NCBI GenBank assembly: GCA_037893245.1
Contig: JBAIAA010000444.1
Location: forward strand, 1-64,000
Length of the DNA: 64,000 nt
Reading direction: 5' to 3'
DNA from: Crossaster papposus
Taxonomy: Eukaryota; Echinodermata; Asteroidea; Velatida; Solasteridae
Shown: piece by piece, positions 11,323 through 23,768 of the stretch
Layout: each line of letters begins with the position of its first letter
How positions within the stretch are numbered: position 1 is the first letter of the stretch
Notes under the pieces: model-generated
The model's input: the letters and a program-made list of their open reading frames with translations, nothing else
Database searches by the model: none
Told to the model about the DNA's origin: nothing
Program-made: the position numbers and the translations under genes

Positions 11323-12663
11323 TTGACTGTCACCTCGTTTACACTGAATCCCGCAAGGAGGATCATAGGGGGATTCAATCCGGCAAGGAGGATTGAAGTC
11401 TGCTTGACCGCAGGTTTAAGGGCGGGAAAGATTGAATCCGGCAATTGGCGGATCGAATCCTGCAATGTTCGAGTGTAAATGGATCAGGCCCCGCAATTTG
11501 ACACAACGACATTCGGCCAGTCTGCGAAATTATTGTTGATTGCAGGCAGGCAGCATGCTCTGCCCCACCCTGCTGAGCCGAGGTGCGTGAATGGTGCACT
11601 GGTCCCTGTCCATGGTGCACTGTAATTATCAGTGATTGGTACTTGGCCTGAATTGTTCCGTGTCTATCGTCGCACGTGTATGAAATCAGAAATGTTTACA
11701 GGCCCCTATTTTGTTATTAATTGAACAAAAAGTGCTTAGCATTGCAGAATGATTTCTAAAAGCTTTGTAGTATATAAAAGCTGTTATTTGTATTTGTTTA
11801 GCCTTATACTTGGTTAGAAAATAGGATTTTCTAATGGACTTTTTATTTTAGGTTTTGTGTCTCAAACCGCGTGTGCTGTGCGCGGTGATTTTTACGTGTT
11901 ATTTCTGTGGTTAAAAAATTGTTTTCCACATCGTAATTTTACCCCAAAATTTTTCATCCAAACATTAAATCTGCTGTCAATCTTGTCTGTATGAGCCATC
12001 CTTTTACTACTTTGGTAACTTTAATATTTAAACCTAAATATTGATTTACATCGTCTTAAAATTGGGAACGGGGCTCCTAACTACACATTCAACATGAAAT
12101 CACCACTCATGATGAGTTTGCAAATCCACTAAATTATGCCTTTTTATCATGCCAAATCTATGTTTTTTATGTTTCTGGTTTGATTAGGAATTCCTTCCAG
12201 GCATGTGTACTGACTTCTGCGCACACTCGATGACGGTTATTATTGACCTTTCTTCCATTGAAAATGATGGATCGAAGCACAATCGGGATCAAGTGTAAAC
12301 GCGGCACAATTTGTGTGCGGTTCTTTTTGTGACTAAAGAATTCAATCACCTGCTGGATTGAATGTAAATTTGGTGTGTGATTTGTTAGCCATTTGCTTAC
12401 GGTGATTTGTCAATAATTGGCTTAATTTGTTCCAGCTATTTACTATTAAATTTAATAGCTATTTTACTATGAGATTTGTTAGACATTACTGTAATTTGGA
12501 TGCTTTCTTACTGTGATTTGTTAGCTTGCTTTCTGTTATTTGCAAGCCATTTTCTAAATATTACTGTGATTTAACAGCCAATTTGCTCACTGTGATTTGT
12601 TAGCTTGCATACTGAAATTTGTTAGCCATTTGCTTACTGTGATTTGTTAGTCATTTTGCTTAC
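11323..12663. other. SYNE-like intron sequence
   Basis: At 11340-11480 the word GAATC(C)-GCAA(G)GAGGA recurs five times. At 12360-12660 a TGTGATTTGTTAGC word recurs about ten times with AT-rich spacers (CATTTGCTTACTGTGATTTG). No exon. Confidence 0.7.
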
Positions 12664-12741
12664 CAGAGTTTCCCCAGACAGCACCTCCAGCAATGTGAGC
12701 AGAATAATTCCATTCTTGACATCTTCACACAGGTCAGCCAC
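12664..12741 (-). CDS. SYNE1: SYNE-like gene, CH1 domain exon 2
   Basis: This 78-bp exon (26 codons, phase 0 at both ends) has acceptor CCATTGCAG and donor GTAAGC on the minus strand. It encodes VADLCEDVKNG followed by LLTLLEVLSGETL. D-L-x-x-D-x-K/R-x-G and LL-LLEVLSG are hallmark CH1 helices shared by nesprin, calmin, spectrin and spectraplakins. The in-frame join to the exons on either side is exact. A ~207-bp MITE (12826-13032) sits in the intron only ~85 bp upstream of the acceptor. Confidence 0.9.
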
Positions 12742-12825
12742 CTGCAATGGTGGCTGACGCTAGAGTTATAATAGAAAAGAAAAAAAGACAGACTTTTGAA
12801 TGAAAACAAATTTAATTAATATGCA

Positions 12826-13032
12826 GGGGCCGATTTAACGAGACTCGTCTTATCTTACAACTCATCTTAGGATTTGGGGCAAGCCCTAGCTCAAAGATCG
12901 ATCTTGGCTAAGACGTCTCCTGAGATAAATTTTACTAAACCCATCTTATGAAAGACGCATCGCAACTACCAATTTGATGGCTGTTTCATGTTGTTTTTTA
13001 CCGCTAGAGGGAACAGTCATGAAATCGGCCCC
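12826..13032. mobile_element. MITE with GGGGCCGATTT termini
   Basis: GGGGCCGATTT (12826-12836) and AAATCGGCCCC (13022-13032) are perfect inverted termini. Internal CTCGTCTTATCTTA and CATCTTATGAAAGACG continue the inverted similarity. Confidence 0.82.
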
Positions 13033-13494
13033 AGGTAGAATTAATGGCCACTCGGAAATGCCAGCTCGCAAAATTTTCAGTTCGGACTAAATGCTGAATC
13101 AAGAAATTTGGGCATTTATTGGTAAACATACCGGTACATGTACTCTTGTGTGTACATTGTATATCGCATCGGAACTGGGTACTTGAGTACCCAATTGTTA
13201 ATGTCAGGAACCGAGTCCAGATTGTGGATTCGAGTACCCATAGCCAACTTTACAAACTACGATGAAAGCAAAAAGTTTTTGAATGTCATTTGTTGGACAT
13301 TTTCAAATAAAAACTAAATATATTTCGAATTGATGAAGTCGCGAATTTTCAGATTACACCATTAAGCACAGCTCACTTTTTTATCTTGCTTTATTAACTT
13401 ACTGATGTGGCAATGTTATAGTGCAGACCTTTATAAACAAGCTAAAAAGGAACTTGTGGAATTAACATTTTGGGTTAGATTTCTTTAATCCTAA

Positions 13495-13690
13495 CCATAT
13501 CAAATCTTCCAAATTTCTCATTGCAAAATGCAGGATTTGTCAGGATTGAGGGCACATTGAAGTTGATGCATACCGCGGTAGCAGGATTTTTCAGGATTAA
13601 GGGCAGTGGGATTTTGCCACTGGAGATAACGCAGGATCCAGGTCATAGACTAATGGTGGATTATTTTGCAGGTTTGAGGTTACTTGGAGG
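13495..13690. repeat. Degenerate CAGGATTTTTCAGGATT repeats
   Basis: GCAGGATTTGTCAGGATTGA and GCAGGATTTTTCAGGATTAA then GGTTTGAGGTTACTTGGAGG repeats; same style as 4074-4480. Confidence 0.6.
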
Positions 13691-14123
13691 TTTGAGGTTA
13701 TTTGTTACTTTGTACTTTTACACTGCTCATACATGTACTCTATGCACATTCTCCATAGAACTTAAAACGTTTTAATAATTCGTGTTCAATCGCGTGTGCG
13801 CGCGTGGCAAAATCGGCTATGTGAAAATGTTACTATATAGAAAGAATGTCGAGTGTTGAAAACTTACTGACTAAAATAATGACACAAGACATGGTTTGAA
13901 AATTTATTGAACATTCAAGATATTTTGAAGTCACATTTCAAGTAAAAAATTGTACGGCTAGTGCATAAATACTTGAGCACGCCAGTACTTTGTACATACA
14001 TGTATGTACATGTACTTTGCATGCCAGTATTTTATACAATACGTACAGGTGTATGCTATAGGTTTTACATGTGGGCTCTAAAGGCACAGTCACATGGAGT
14101 ACACAATGTGTGTAACTACTGGC

Positions 14124-14317
14124 GTTTGTTTATGGTGTAAATGGAGGACACATACCTGGCGACATGAAGGTAAATTGGGGTTAGGGTTAGAATCGAGGAC
14201 GACCTCGATTGAGATTCGTGTACAAAACCAATGAGAGCTGTCGGAATAAGTTGGTACAAACAAAGGAAATTTTTGAGAGGAACAAAGAAAACTCCTCGAT
14301 TTACACCATAAACAAAC
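14124..14317. mobile_element. MITE with GTTTATGGTGTAAAT termini, copy 1
   Basis: GTTTGTTTATGGTGTAAAT at the left and ATTTACACCATAAACAAAC at the right. The interior has GGTTAGGGTTAGAATCGAGG and an internal inverted pair GAGGACGACCTCG. Confidence 0.88.
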
Positions 14318-14337
14318 TTACATACGTTCATTCAGCA

Positions 14338-14480
14338 TTTGTTTATGGTGTAAATGGAGGACACATGCCTGGTTACACTAAGGTGAATTGGGGTTAGGGT
14401 TAGAATCGAGGAAGACCTTGATTGAGATTCGTGCACAAAACCAATAAGAGCCGTCGGAAAAACAAAGGAAATTAGGTATG
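14338..14480. mobile_element. MITE with GTTTATGGTGTAAAT termini, copy 2 (3' deleted)
   Basis: It starts TTTGTTTATGGTGTAAATGG, matches copy 1 through GAGATTCGTG-ACAAAACCAAT, and ends in AACAAAGGAAATTA before the right TIR. Confidence 0.85.
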
Positions 14481-14481
14481 T

Positions 14482-16371
14482 GTGTACAGAGTACTGTACA
14501 TGTTCATACACACCCTGTCCCCCATGCATGGCACATCGAGTCAGTTCTTAAAACTTGAAAATGCTGGGTTATTTTAGATTTCACAAGCGATGTGCCATCA
14601 CTTAGTTGTGTTTTACAATCTATTTGTTTCACCAGACATTAAAATAATACTGGGAGAGGAAAACAAAATCCACCTGGCCACTGGACCGGAAACAAACAAT
14701 CTTTTTTATTTGGGCCTTATAATACTGTGACTTCAAATCAGTTGCAAGTTCATAATCACATTTATAATGCACCACTTATCTCAGTATGCCGATAACACAG
14801 TACATGTACTGTCTGTAATATATGGCAGCCACATTTGATTCAGGATACATTATACATTTTCCTCCAAATACCGGTACATGTATAATTGTTTTTTAAATAC
14901 TTTTGGGTACCGGTACAACTACCGGTAGTTCAAACAAAACAATTATTATTGGAACATCTGCACATGTTAGGATAAGTGAGGTGTAATTTTGTTACAATTC
15001 TAGTTATAATCTTTGTTTACGTGGGATTGTATACATACACATTGTACATATAAATCTTAAACTTTTCCTTAAAGAAAATCTAAATTCAACACCCAGAGTT
15101 CAACTTTCCCTTTTCACACTATCCTTATTCAATGCAATATGGACATAATGATGTTCAATTGTAAAGCATGTTACAACCGATAAGGGCGTCCTTTTTTTAT
15201 TTCTATGATTCTCATATTTTTGTTGGGCCTTTGAAGTTGAGTGGGTCGGCTCACCTGATTAGATGGATAAATAAAATGATGAGAAGTGTATATTACCGAT
15301 ACATGTATGTACCACTAGTGGATATCATACAACAATCTATGTTTGGAAAAATACAGTTTACTTTTGCGCAATGCAGCTCACAAACATTTTGGCTGTAGTG
15401 GCAGTCATGAGTCATAAACATCTAATATGATAAGAGGCAACATGTACATGTATGTAATACATCCTCTTATCTTCTGAGATTCTGCAGGTTGTTGAATGCC
15501 ATATTTTGCTTTTCAACATTTATTTTCAATATGTAGAGCCGGATTGTATGAATTCACCTTTCTTTTCTATTTACCGGTATAATTTGCTATTTTTGTGTGT
15601 GGGTGGGGTTCCAGATAGGGTCGATGGTTATAAAAAGGCATTCTTTGTCTTGTGTTGGAGCCCAAAATACGATTGGTCAGAAATGAGAACCACAGAAAAA
15701 AATGGAATGCCCAAATGTAGCGACCAGCAGATAATCATGTACAGTACATGTATCATCAACTGATGTCACACAAATTGACCGATACTGTATCAAGATTGTT
15801 AGGGTATCACTAACCGATAATAATGTAACAACAAATGATCAATACAGTGAAACGCCGCTTTACCGAAGGCCGCTATATATACCAGGCGCCGCTATACCGA
15901 ACGCCGCTATATATAATACACCGGACGCCGCTATTTATACACCAGACGCCGCTACCGGACTTCGTTACATACCAAACGCAAACGCCGCTCTATCGGATGC
16001 GCTCTGCAAGCGCCATCCTTGGCTCCAGATTTGTGTACAAAAATACCGAACATAGTTGTTGTAAAAAATGTCAACAGATTAACAAATCAACCATCCTTTG
16101 CTCTCGTTTTTTTTTTTTACATTTTAGTTTAGTGATCTGTATTGGTCAATTTGTGTGAAATTTTGGGTTGGTGATGAATGGTAGTACTGGTAAGTATTAC
16201 TTATCGGTTACTACCTATCATGTACATACCGGTACATAATCAGTTGTCTGTTGTAACACAGAATGTATTTCACAAATGTTCGGCTTGGAAACAAACCTGA
16301 AGGTGGTCTTTCAATGAATTGTGAATGCTAATCTATACAATTTACAGAACATTTAATTAATGGTATCTCAC
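14482..16371. other. SYNE-like intron sequence
   Basis: Abundant ACATGTAC and ACCGGTAC words and the ACGCCGCTATA array (15841-16000). No exon or element end recognised elsewhere. Confidence 0.6.
15841..16000. repeat. Degenerate ACGCCGCTATATATA repeats
   Basis: About seven copies of (A)CGCCGCTATA with variable TATACACCGG spacers. Confidence 0.8.
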
Positions 16372-16439
16372 CTTTGACGCTCGCAGGTGGGAGTTCACCC
16401 AGTTGGTGAAAGTTTTGGTCTGTACTCTCTCCTGCTCCT
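16372..16439 (-). CDS. SYNE1: SYNE-like gene, CH1 domain exon 1
   Basis: This 68-bp internal exon is bounded by a TTTGTACAG acceptor and a GTGAGA donor on the minus strand. It encodes EEQERVQ-TKTFTNWVNSHL-RASK (first Glu split by the intron). The pattern VQ-K-TFT-W-N-HL is the classic start of the first calponin-homology domain in the tandem-CH actin-binding domains of nesprins, beta-spectrins and spectraplakins. It enters at phase 1 and leaves at phase 0, joining in frame to exon 12664-12741. The downstream CH exons are closest to nesprin, which is why this gene is named SYNE-like. The known role of the family is to bind F-actin through tandem CH domains and tether it to the outer nuclear membrane through a C-terminal KASH domain, which is not in this window. 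Confidence 0.88.
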
Positions 16440-16824
16440 CTGTACAAAGTTTTAAAAAAGGACAAAATACCGGAAATGAATAAATCAATAAATTAAGAGG
16501 TTTTAAAAATGCAGCAATCCACCAGTTTGCAAGTCTAAACTAATTTCTTTGTAACATGGAGCCCTATATTCTACAGTAAACAACACATTTTTTTAATTAC
16601 AAATGTATGTAACCATATGGTAGTTACCCGTATTTGCAAACATAAAAAGAAAACACTAAATTATTAATTTATTATGAAATAGCTTACTTGACTGTAAAGT
16701 GAATAAAAGTCTCAAGCATCTTGTGAAATCACAACATCTATACACTGTAGTATGCTGTGGTTTTCAAATATGGAATTAATTTCAAACTTTGAACCTAAAT
16801 TTAGTTAACCCTTGCTCAAGAAAA

Positions 16825-17087
16825 GCCATTTGCGAGTGAGTTGGGGCAAGCTATTGCATAGTTACGTAAGAGACGCTCAGCACCAATACATTGTTTACAA
16901 TGGATTAAAATAGCACAAAGACATCCGATCATTCCAGAGCTGGGGGTTGCTATCGAAAGCCTTGTCCTGAATCACCTAGCACTAGCAGTAGCAGCCTCTT
17001 TGGTCTGGAGAATTCAAATTTTAAATGTGCCAAGCATTTTGAGCCAGTCAGTGTACCAGACGTTATTCAAATTTAACGCGCAAATGA
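16825..17087. mobile_element. MITE with CCATTTGCGAG termini, partial copy
   Basis: The left TIR is truncated (~50 bp missing). The body GACGCTCAGCACCAATACA and right end GTGTACCAGACGTTATTCAA match 42913-43265. Lies in the SYNE-like intron, ~390 bp upstream of exon 16372-16439. Confidence 0.8.
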
Positions 17088-18943
17088 GAGTTGTTTGTTG
17101 CATTGCACGTGCATTGCATTGGAGGATGCACCATTAGGCCAATTACATCTGTTTAGCAGTTCATAGGACACATAGAATTGCTGGATGAAGTGATTGATTG
17201 CAAAAGCAAAGAGATATCATCCGCATGGTGTTACCCATTTCTAGTGATGATGATCTTTCCACCATGCAAATCATTAAGTCTTATTTTAACAACACAGCTT
17301 TTGAGCCACGAAGCATTTGAGCCACATTAACAAATGCTGGGGCCTAACATTATCACACTTGTACATGTAGTTGACAACACCAAGACAAAAATTCCTCTAT
17401 ACTGATGTCAAAACCCACAAAGTTGAAGGAACTACATACTTTATGTACACGTATAATTACCTATAAGTTTTCTGCGTATGTGTTCAGCCATGGTGGTACC
17501 ACTACCAGTAATACACTGCTGACTTTAATTGAATACAATCTCAGATCCTCTACATATTTATTCACTGGTTGATTTCATCCATGCTGCAAGTCAATCCTCG
17601 GGTCTAGTGCTGATAAATTCTATGATCCACAACTTGACTTTGTTTCCCGATTCTAGCAACTTGAAGAACACATTATCCTGTATTCCACTCTAGGGTGTGC
17701 TCTTGGTACATGTATGGCAAGGTGTTTCACATCACTACTGCATCATAATCACATGCATGTGCCACTGAAACCCTAGATGCCAACTACATGTATATCAGAG
17801 TATCCTTGTACTCCTACACAATGTACTGTAGACTATACCAGCTCCCCAGGCCAGCTTCCCAGACTGATGTACTGACACACAAATAACAGTGACCTGCAGA
17901 GTCTAGCCATACCATACAGGCCCCCTGAAGCGTGAACAGAGGTTGTACAAAAACCAATGAATTAAATCCACAAAAGGTACCCCTGGATAGAATAGGCCAA
18001 TACCAATCACCAGATAGACACAAATCCTTCTGCACACCGTTACCAAAGATGTCCGTTTTGAGTTTTCACATGTTTGTGTTTGAACTGACTTGTTGATCAT
18101 GGTACATGGTCGTAACTTGGTCTGTTTTGGGGGTTTTGAATGCCATGGAAGAGAATTGAAATTGCAGAGAAAGAGAATCCATGCTTTTCATGTTGTAAAG
18201 TATCAGGTAAGTGTACATGTATTTTATACTGTACAGTGCTTTATAAAGCACTTGCAATGTACGTAGTTGAAGCTGGCAATCTGCCAGCAATAACATAGTT
18301 TCCACATACCGGTGGTGATCCTGCCCCCTATGCAGTTAGCGCTATCCAACATGATTTTGTAAGTCTTCAGTTCATAAATGGTATAAGAGGTGTTTTATCT
18401 GTTCATTGGCTTTCCCTCTGTGGTTTGACAGGCATGCAACTTTTTCTTGCTATAATTTTCTGTTTTTTTCACATTACACTATAAAATGCCATTGAAAATC
18501 GAGAAACACTGCAAAAGTCTTGTAAGGATTGAAAATTCCTTGTTTTTTGTTATGTCCAGGTTGCATGCTTTACTTTATCTGTCATGTATGTATACAGTAA
18601 ATAAGAAAAACAAAGGTACTGGTACATGTATATTGTACTTGTATCTAGTTAATCATGGAAGGTTCTTATTCCTCCATGACCTAATCATGTTTTATCACAT
18701 GACCTGAAGAATGCCCCCAAACATTCCGCCACTGTGCGTTGTACCTTTTCTTACATTTTGTAGTGTTATGCAGCAACCCAATTTGCATGATTTCATATTT
18801 TAACATGCTATCTTTTTTTAAATTTAATTTTTTAAAAATTAATCCCATATGCTACTCAATTTTGTTTTTCTTTATGCATTTTCAATTCATATATTTGGTT
18901 TTTACATTCAGCAATTTGTTTAAATATTATTGTAATACATTAA
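17088..18943. other. SYNE-like intron sequence
   Basis: Short ORFs on both strands have no recognisable domain and no supporting splice sites. Nothing assigned. Confidence 0.55.
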
Positions 18944-19949
18944 CAGGGGTTTCCCTTAACTTTTTTTTTCACTCGCCGGCCGGGCTAGTGAACCAGACTT
19001 TTCACAAGCCCGCAGGTTTTTTCACTAGCCCGCCTGTTTCACAAGATTTTTTGAGGCTTTATATAAACAAGAGTTAAAAACATAAATTTGCATATTTAGT
19101 TAATGTAGGCAATGAAAGCCCTTTTCAATCAAAGTTCTTTTGAAAAGTAGAGAGGGGTAAACAAAACATGACGATTTTTTGGGGAAAAAATCCGGCTATG
19201 CTCCAAACGGCTCCCGCAATCGAAATGCATACCGAAATGTTTATGAACTCATCTTTTCATTCCTGCCCTTTTCGCGACCGGTGGGTACTGAAAACACGGT
19301 AAAATATCAGAAAACGAATCTAGGTAAAACCATAGATTTCCACAATCATAAAAATGAAATTTTTGTCCAAACATTGCTCAGGAACGTCCAAATTTTATGA
19401 TCCGAACAGCGATGAACTCAGAAAAACGCGATCAATTAAACAAAAAAAATGGTGCAGACATAACAGAGCTTAAAACACTACTGAGCAGTGGGTATTACCT
19501 CCAGTGTGGATTTCGCATGACTGTGTGGATTTCGCATGACTGTGTGGATTTCGCATGACTGTGTGGCTTGGATCTGCGGCATGAGAATCTGTGCACACAG
19601 AGCGTTATCGCGGTCTTAAATCTGTCGCGCGCAGCGGGTGGCTCCATAGGTTTTGCGCGCGGTCAAAACAACGCAAACGTTTATCAGACAGGAAACGAAG
19701 ACTTAACCATAGACAAAACAACCTCTTAATCTCTCGGGCAATAAAAAACGTTATCAGTTTTATTTAGGAACTACATTACATGTACTATACTGGACAGTGT
19801 TACACACAGCCTGGTTTTACACAGCATAAGGTAATTAAATACACGTTTATTTTGACTCGCCCGGCGGGCGACTGGGGGAAGGGTTTTCACTCGCCCGCCC
19901 AAGTTTCACTCGCATTTGGCGACCGGGCGACCGCTAAGGTCGAACCCTG
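18944..19949. mobile_element. hAT-like non-autonomous element (~1 kb)
   Basis: Left end CAGGGGTTTCCCTTAAC with a subterminal CACTCGCCGGCCGGGCTAGT; right end complement CAGGGTTCGACCTTAGCGG with CGCCCGGTCGCC. CAGGG termini and clustered subterminal repeats fit hAT. A clear 8-bp target duplication was not found. Within it, 19503-19565 contains about three copies of an 18-bp TTTCGCATGACTGTGTGG unit. Confidence 0.55.
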
Positions 19950-20107
19950 ATTTATAACAATCACATGCTGTTGGAAATTTTTTTACTTTAAACATGTATT
20001 AGCACTCTATTTATCAGGCAAAAAAGCCCAGTGCTTTTGTGTTCACAACTCTGTTTATAGTAACAATTGAGAAACTGACTAGGTAAATTTGCATAAATTT
20101 CAAAGTA

Positions 20108-20212
20108 AACAAAGAAATTGGCAAGGGGGGACTTGAACTTGCGACCAACGGAATACCAGACTAGCCCGATTCCGAAGGTCGCAGGTTCGAGTGCTGCCTC
20201 AATCTCTTTGTT
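20108..20212. repeat. Short inverted repeat carrying B-box words on both strands
   Basis: The plus strand has GGTCGCAGGTTCGAGTGC (20178-20195) and the minus strand GGTCGCAAGTTCAAGTCC. The two arms are inverted copies, closed by AACAAAGAAATTG and CAATCTCTTTGTT. No full cloverleaf is present. Confidence 0.5.
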
Positions 20213-20747
20213 CGCTTCGAAATTGATAGTAACAATTGCCAGTGACAGTCAGTGTCCCAGGGAGTCAGGAATCAGTCTTCCTTATCAAAACCTGTCATCT
20301 TAATGACTATGCATGACTGATATAGTAATAAAGCAGTCAACAGATTTGGTTCACTAATCATGCAATAATAAAGGTTTTTCATTTGTTGGCGTCCTTAGAG
20401 TTTCCCAGAAGATTGCATTACAGTTGATCTCTCATAAATTGTTGCAAGATAAGCTACTCTTTGCTGGTTTAGCAACCATACAATAAAGCTTAAATTGAAT
20501 TTTGGATGCACTTACATATAAGATGATGCACATGCAATACTTGTACATTATGTATGTGTATTCATGTTGCAAAATATAAAATACAATAAGCTCAGCTGTC
20601 TCAAATTGTTTTTAGCTAACAAATTTAACCTACAGTGTATATGGTACACTACACACCCCTTAAAAAAAAGTACAAAACAAATTGATGCATGATTAAAGCT
20701 TTAAGTCTTTCCGATGGTTTGCAGTATTTTAAAGGACAATAACAGTT

Positions 20748-20914
20748 GTATTCGAGTCCCTGCAAGTCCTTTCACAAGTTCAGTCACAAGTCCTTTCATA
20801 AGCCAGTCACAAGTAACTGGTTAAAGAATGACAAAGGAATGCTTTTGTTAACAGTTTATTAACATAGCTAGTGATTTTACTTGAGACTGAAGGACTTGAA
20901 TACAACTCTGAATA
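20748..20914. mobile_element. MITE with GTTGTATTCGAGTCC termini
   Basis: GTTGTATTCGAGTCC and GGACTTGAATACAAC are inverted ends; the interior repeats CACAAGTCCTTTCA. The same ends flank 40347-40978. Confidence 0.75.
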
Positions 20915-21990
20915 TCGGCAACCACTTAAAACCCTGTTTTGACAAATCTCAATAAAATACATGATGACATGTACTGGAAAACAAATAACACATAATGCAT
21001 GCAACATTCATGACCAACAAATCTCAGTAGTACTGTAGCCCTTTTGTAGTCCGAGCTTTTTTTGATCAGAGAAATTTCAAACAAAGCTCCCTGTCATAAC
21101 ATCACCAAATGACTGCACCACAATCACCCAGGCAGAATGGCTTATAACAAAAGTAGCTGTGTCTGAAGGTTGACCTGGTGACCCTGGAGGTTGTCAAGGC
21201 AACATGGTTACTAGAGTTACAGTTGTCAAACAGTTGAGGGTCCTGGATCATCAGTGACCAACAGGTAGTGCAAACATGTACATGTACACATTGTAGCAGG
21301 TCAATCTGCTTGCCATGCTGACTTGCTCAGCCCTTGTGTTTTATTCCTCCGTGCTCAGCCCTAGTCTTGGTTGGTTGCAAAACGTCCTAATCGCGGTATA
21401 CTATGCTATGACTTTTGAATAGGACGTCTTGGCTAACTGACACAATCGCTTGAAAAATTCTGAGCAGAATTGTATACCAAGCACGATATGAGACCGAGGG
21501 ACTCCCCCTTATACTCTCTAGACTATTGTTACCTAACACACCACCCTAAAAACCTAAAAAGAATTCCTGAGAAACTACAACATTCCTCAAGCACAATGAC
21601 CACCACAAAGGAAGGAGAGGGGTTCCTTCCATCCGTGCGTGAGAAAATTCAAGATGGCACCCAGAATTAAAACTCTGAATGAACAGAAAAAAAACTTGAT
21701 TTGAAGAAAATAATTTACATCACAGAATAGCAGTAAAAACTGACAACGATAATCTCACTTCTATGATCACATGTACACATTTATTGTTCATCATTTACAC
21801 TGTTCCTGTACTAATGACTGCTTCAAATATTTCTGGGAAAATAACGCAAGACGGGAGGAGCCTAAGTGCGCCTTCTTTGTTCCTAACGTTCGTTGTCTAC
21901 TCCCTACTGAGCAGAAAATGAAAATCCTGTTGGCGAACACCGTTAGTGGGTTGGTTCTCGTCATTCACTGGCAATGCTTAACATGGGGCA

Positions 21991-22185
21991 TTAAAGGTAG
22001 TATACACCATTTGCAGATCTCGACGCTGGTTGAAAAAAACCGCTGTTTTTTGTGCTTTTCTCGGCATCCATGATTCTAAAACTTCGGACAGCTCAGTTAA
22101 ACAATATTTACTATCAAATACAACCCCCCAAATCCACCTATTCATGATAATTTAAGCAATTACCAATGGTGTATCCTACCTTCAA
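21991..22185. mobile_element. MITE family 1, internally deleted copy
   Basis: TTAAAGGTAGTATACACCAT at the left and GGTGTATCCTACCTTCAA at the right, ~195 bp long. Confidence 0.8.
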
Positions 22186-22759
22186 GGTATATTCAAATAA
22201 TAATTTTGTTGATTGTACATAGGCCAACCGTGTACATTAATATTTATTGAGAAAAGTCTTTATACGCGTACCGTTACAAAATATACAAATTGTCGGACTC
22301 AAAGAGATGTACATTACCGGGACATGATGAAAACTAAAAAGACAATTTGCTAAGTCATAATTCTGACTTACTAAATCATAATTATGACTTATAATTCTGA
22401 CCTACAAGTAGTATTATGTCATAATTATGACTTAAAGCCTTGAATATATACCGTATTCCCTTTCAAGCCAGGTTTTATAATCTTGCAAATTAACGCAATA
22501 ATATTGCATTATTTCTAATGAATCAATTTACAACCCTATTGTTTCTGTGTAATGGCAACCTTTTATTTACATCCGTTATTTACATTATTTACATTATCCA
22601 TTATTTAATGTTCAATTAAAGTGCATCAAATAGCATTGTAAGGAGATTTGTATCCTCTTTTCCTATACCCGAGAACCCTCATTTCAACCTCTGCCCAGTT
22701 CCGTCACACTTTTCAAGAAAACTTTTTTAAAAATTTTTATCCAACCATAACCCTAACCA

Positions 22760-23150
22760 CCCTGAGTCCATCAAAATCCATTTCCTGTTTTGGAGAATTT
22801 TAGCGGATTCAGGATGCCTCCATATTGAACAAACTGGAGGAGTGTGATGGATTGAGGATTTTAAGCCAAGCGTTACTGCAGGAGTTTGATGCATTCAGGA
22901 TACAGAAATTTAGGTGATGGACTGTGATGGACTCTATAGAGAAACACACTGCAATTTTTTGTATGCCACCTTGGTATCCTGAATCCGCAAGAATCCATCA
23001 ACTTTTGCTGGTGGATTATTGATGGACTCAGGATATCTCCAGTATGCACACCAGAGTCTGATGGACTCAGGACACCAGCAGTTTTTGCAAACCAAACTTG
23101 GTATTGTAGCGGATTCAGGATACTTTCTAGAAAAAGCAGTGAAGGGGTTA
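22760..23150. repeat. GGATTCAGGAT / GATGGACTCAGGA repeats
   Basis: Repeated GATGGACTCAGGA, GCGGATTCAGGATAC and GTGATGGACT words, flanked by CCATAACCCTAACC on the left and GGGGTTAGGGTTATG on the right, an inverted pair of boundary words. Suggests a TIR element with a tandemised interior. Confidence 0.7.
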
Positions 23151-23514
23151 GGGTTATGTTACCCGGTACATACGGTACATGTACATGTACGTATACAATG
23201 AAGAAATACGCGTTCACTAAAAAAAACCACTTGAGTTAAAATGAGCACAGGAAATACAGTCAGGTGGTTGCAACAGATTAATGCTTGAAATAAGTAGAAA
23301 GCTACCAGTATATGTACCACTTGAGTATTTCTGTAAATTAAAGTGTGTACAAAATATATCACTGGAGGAGCATGCTTGACACCATTTAACAGAGTTTCTA
23401 TAGTAACCATGACTGGCAGTAATTTGCAGTCAACATTGACAAATTGTTAAAACAAATACCGATTGCAAGCCAGCCTCTTGGGTCAGTAACAAAGAATCTC
23501 ATGCGATTAGTGCT

Positions 23515-23768
23515 TAATCCTGCTGTATAGACGATGTGCCCTCAAATGTGCCCAGCAGTATGCGCACGCATCATGTTTTACATAAATTAGGTTAAAAGAT
23601 GACACCAGAGATTCAGAGGTCACATAATTCAAAGGCGATCTGACCTACGACGTCACTCTTTAAGCAAATTTTATGTAAAACACGAGGTGTGCGCATCACT
23701 GCCGGGCACATTTGAATGTAAACACGTGACGTCAGAGGGCACATCGTTTATATTATAATAGGACTAAA
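23515..23768. mobile_element. MITE (~250 bp) with ACGATGTGCCCTC ends
   Basis: GACGATGTGCCCTCAAATGT and AGCAGTATGCGCAC ... ATGTTTTACATAAA on the left are inverted on the right as TTTATGTAAAACACGAGG, GTGCGCATCACTGC and GAGGGCACATCG. The arms are ~75 bp. Confidence 0.8.

Noticed and set aside
11375-11620. Minus-strand 81-codon ORF
   Set aside because: Built largely from a GAATCCGGCAA repeat; no splice or start support.
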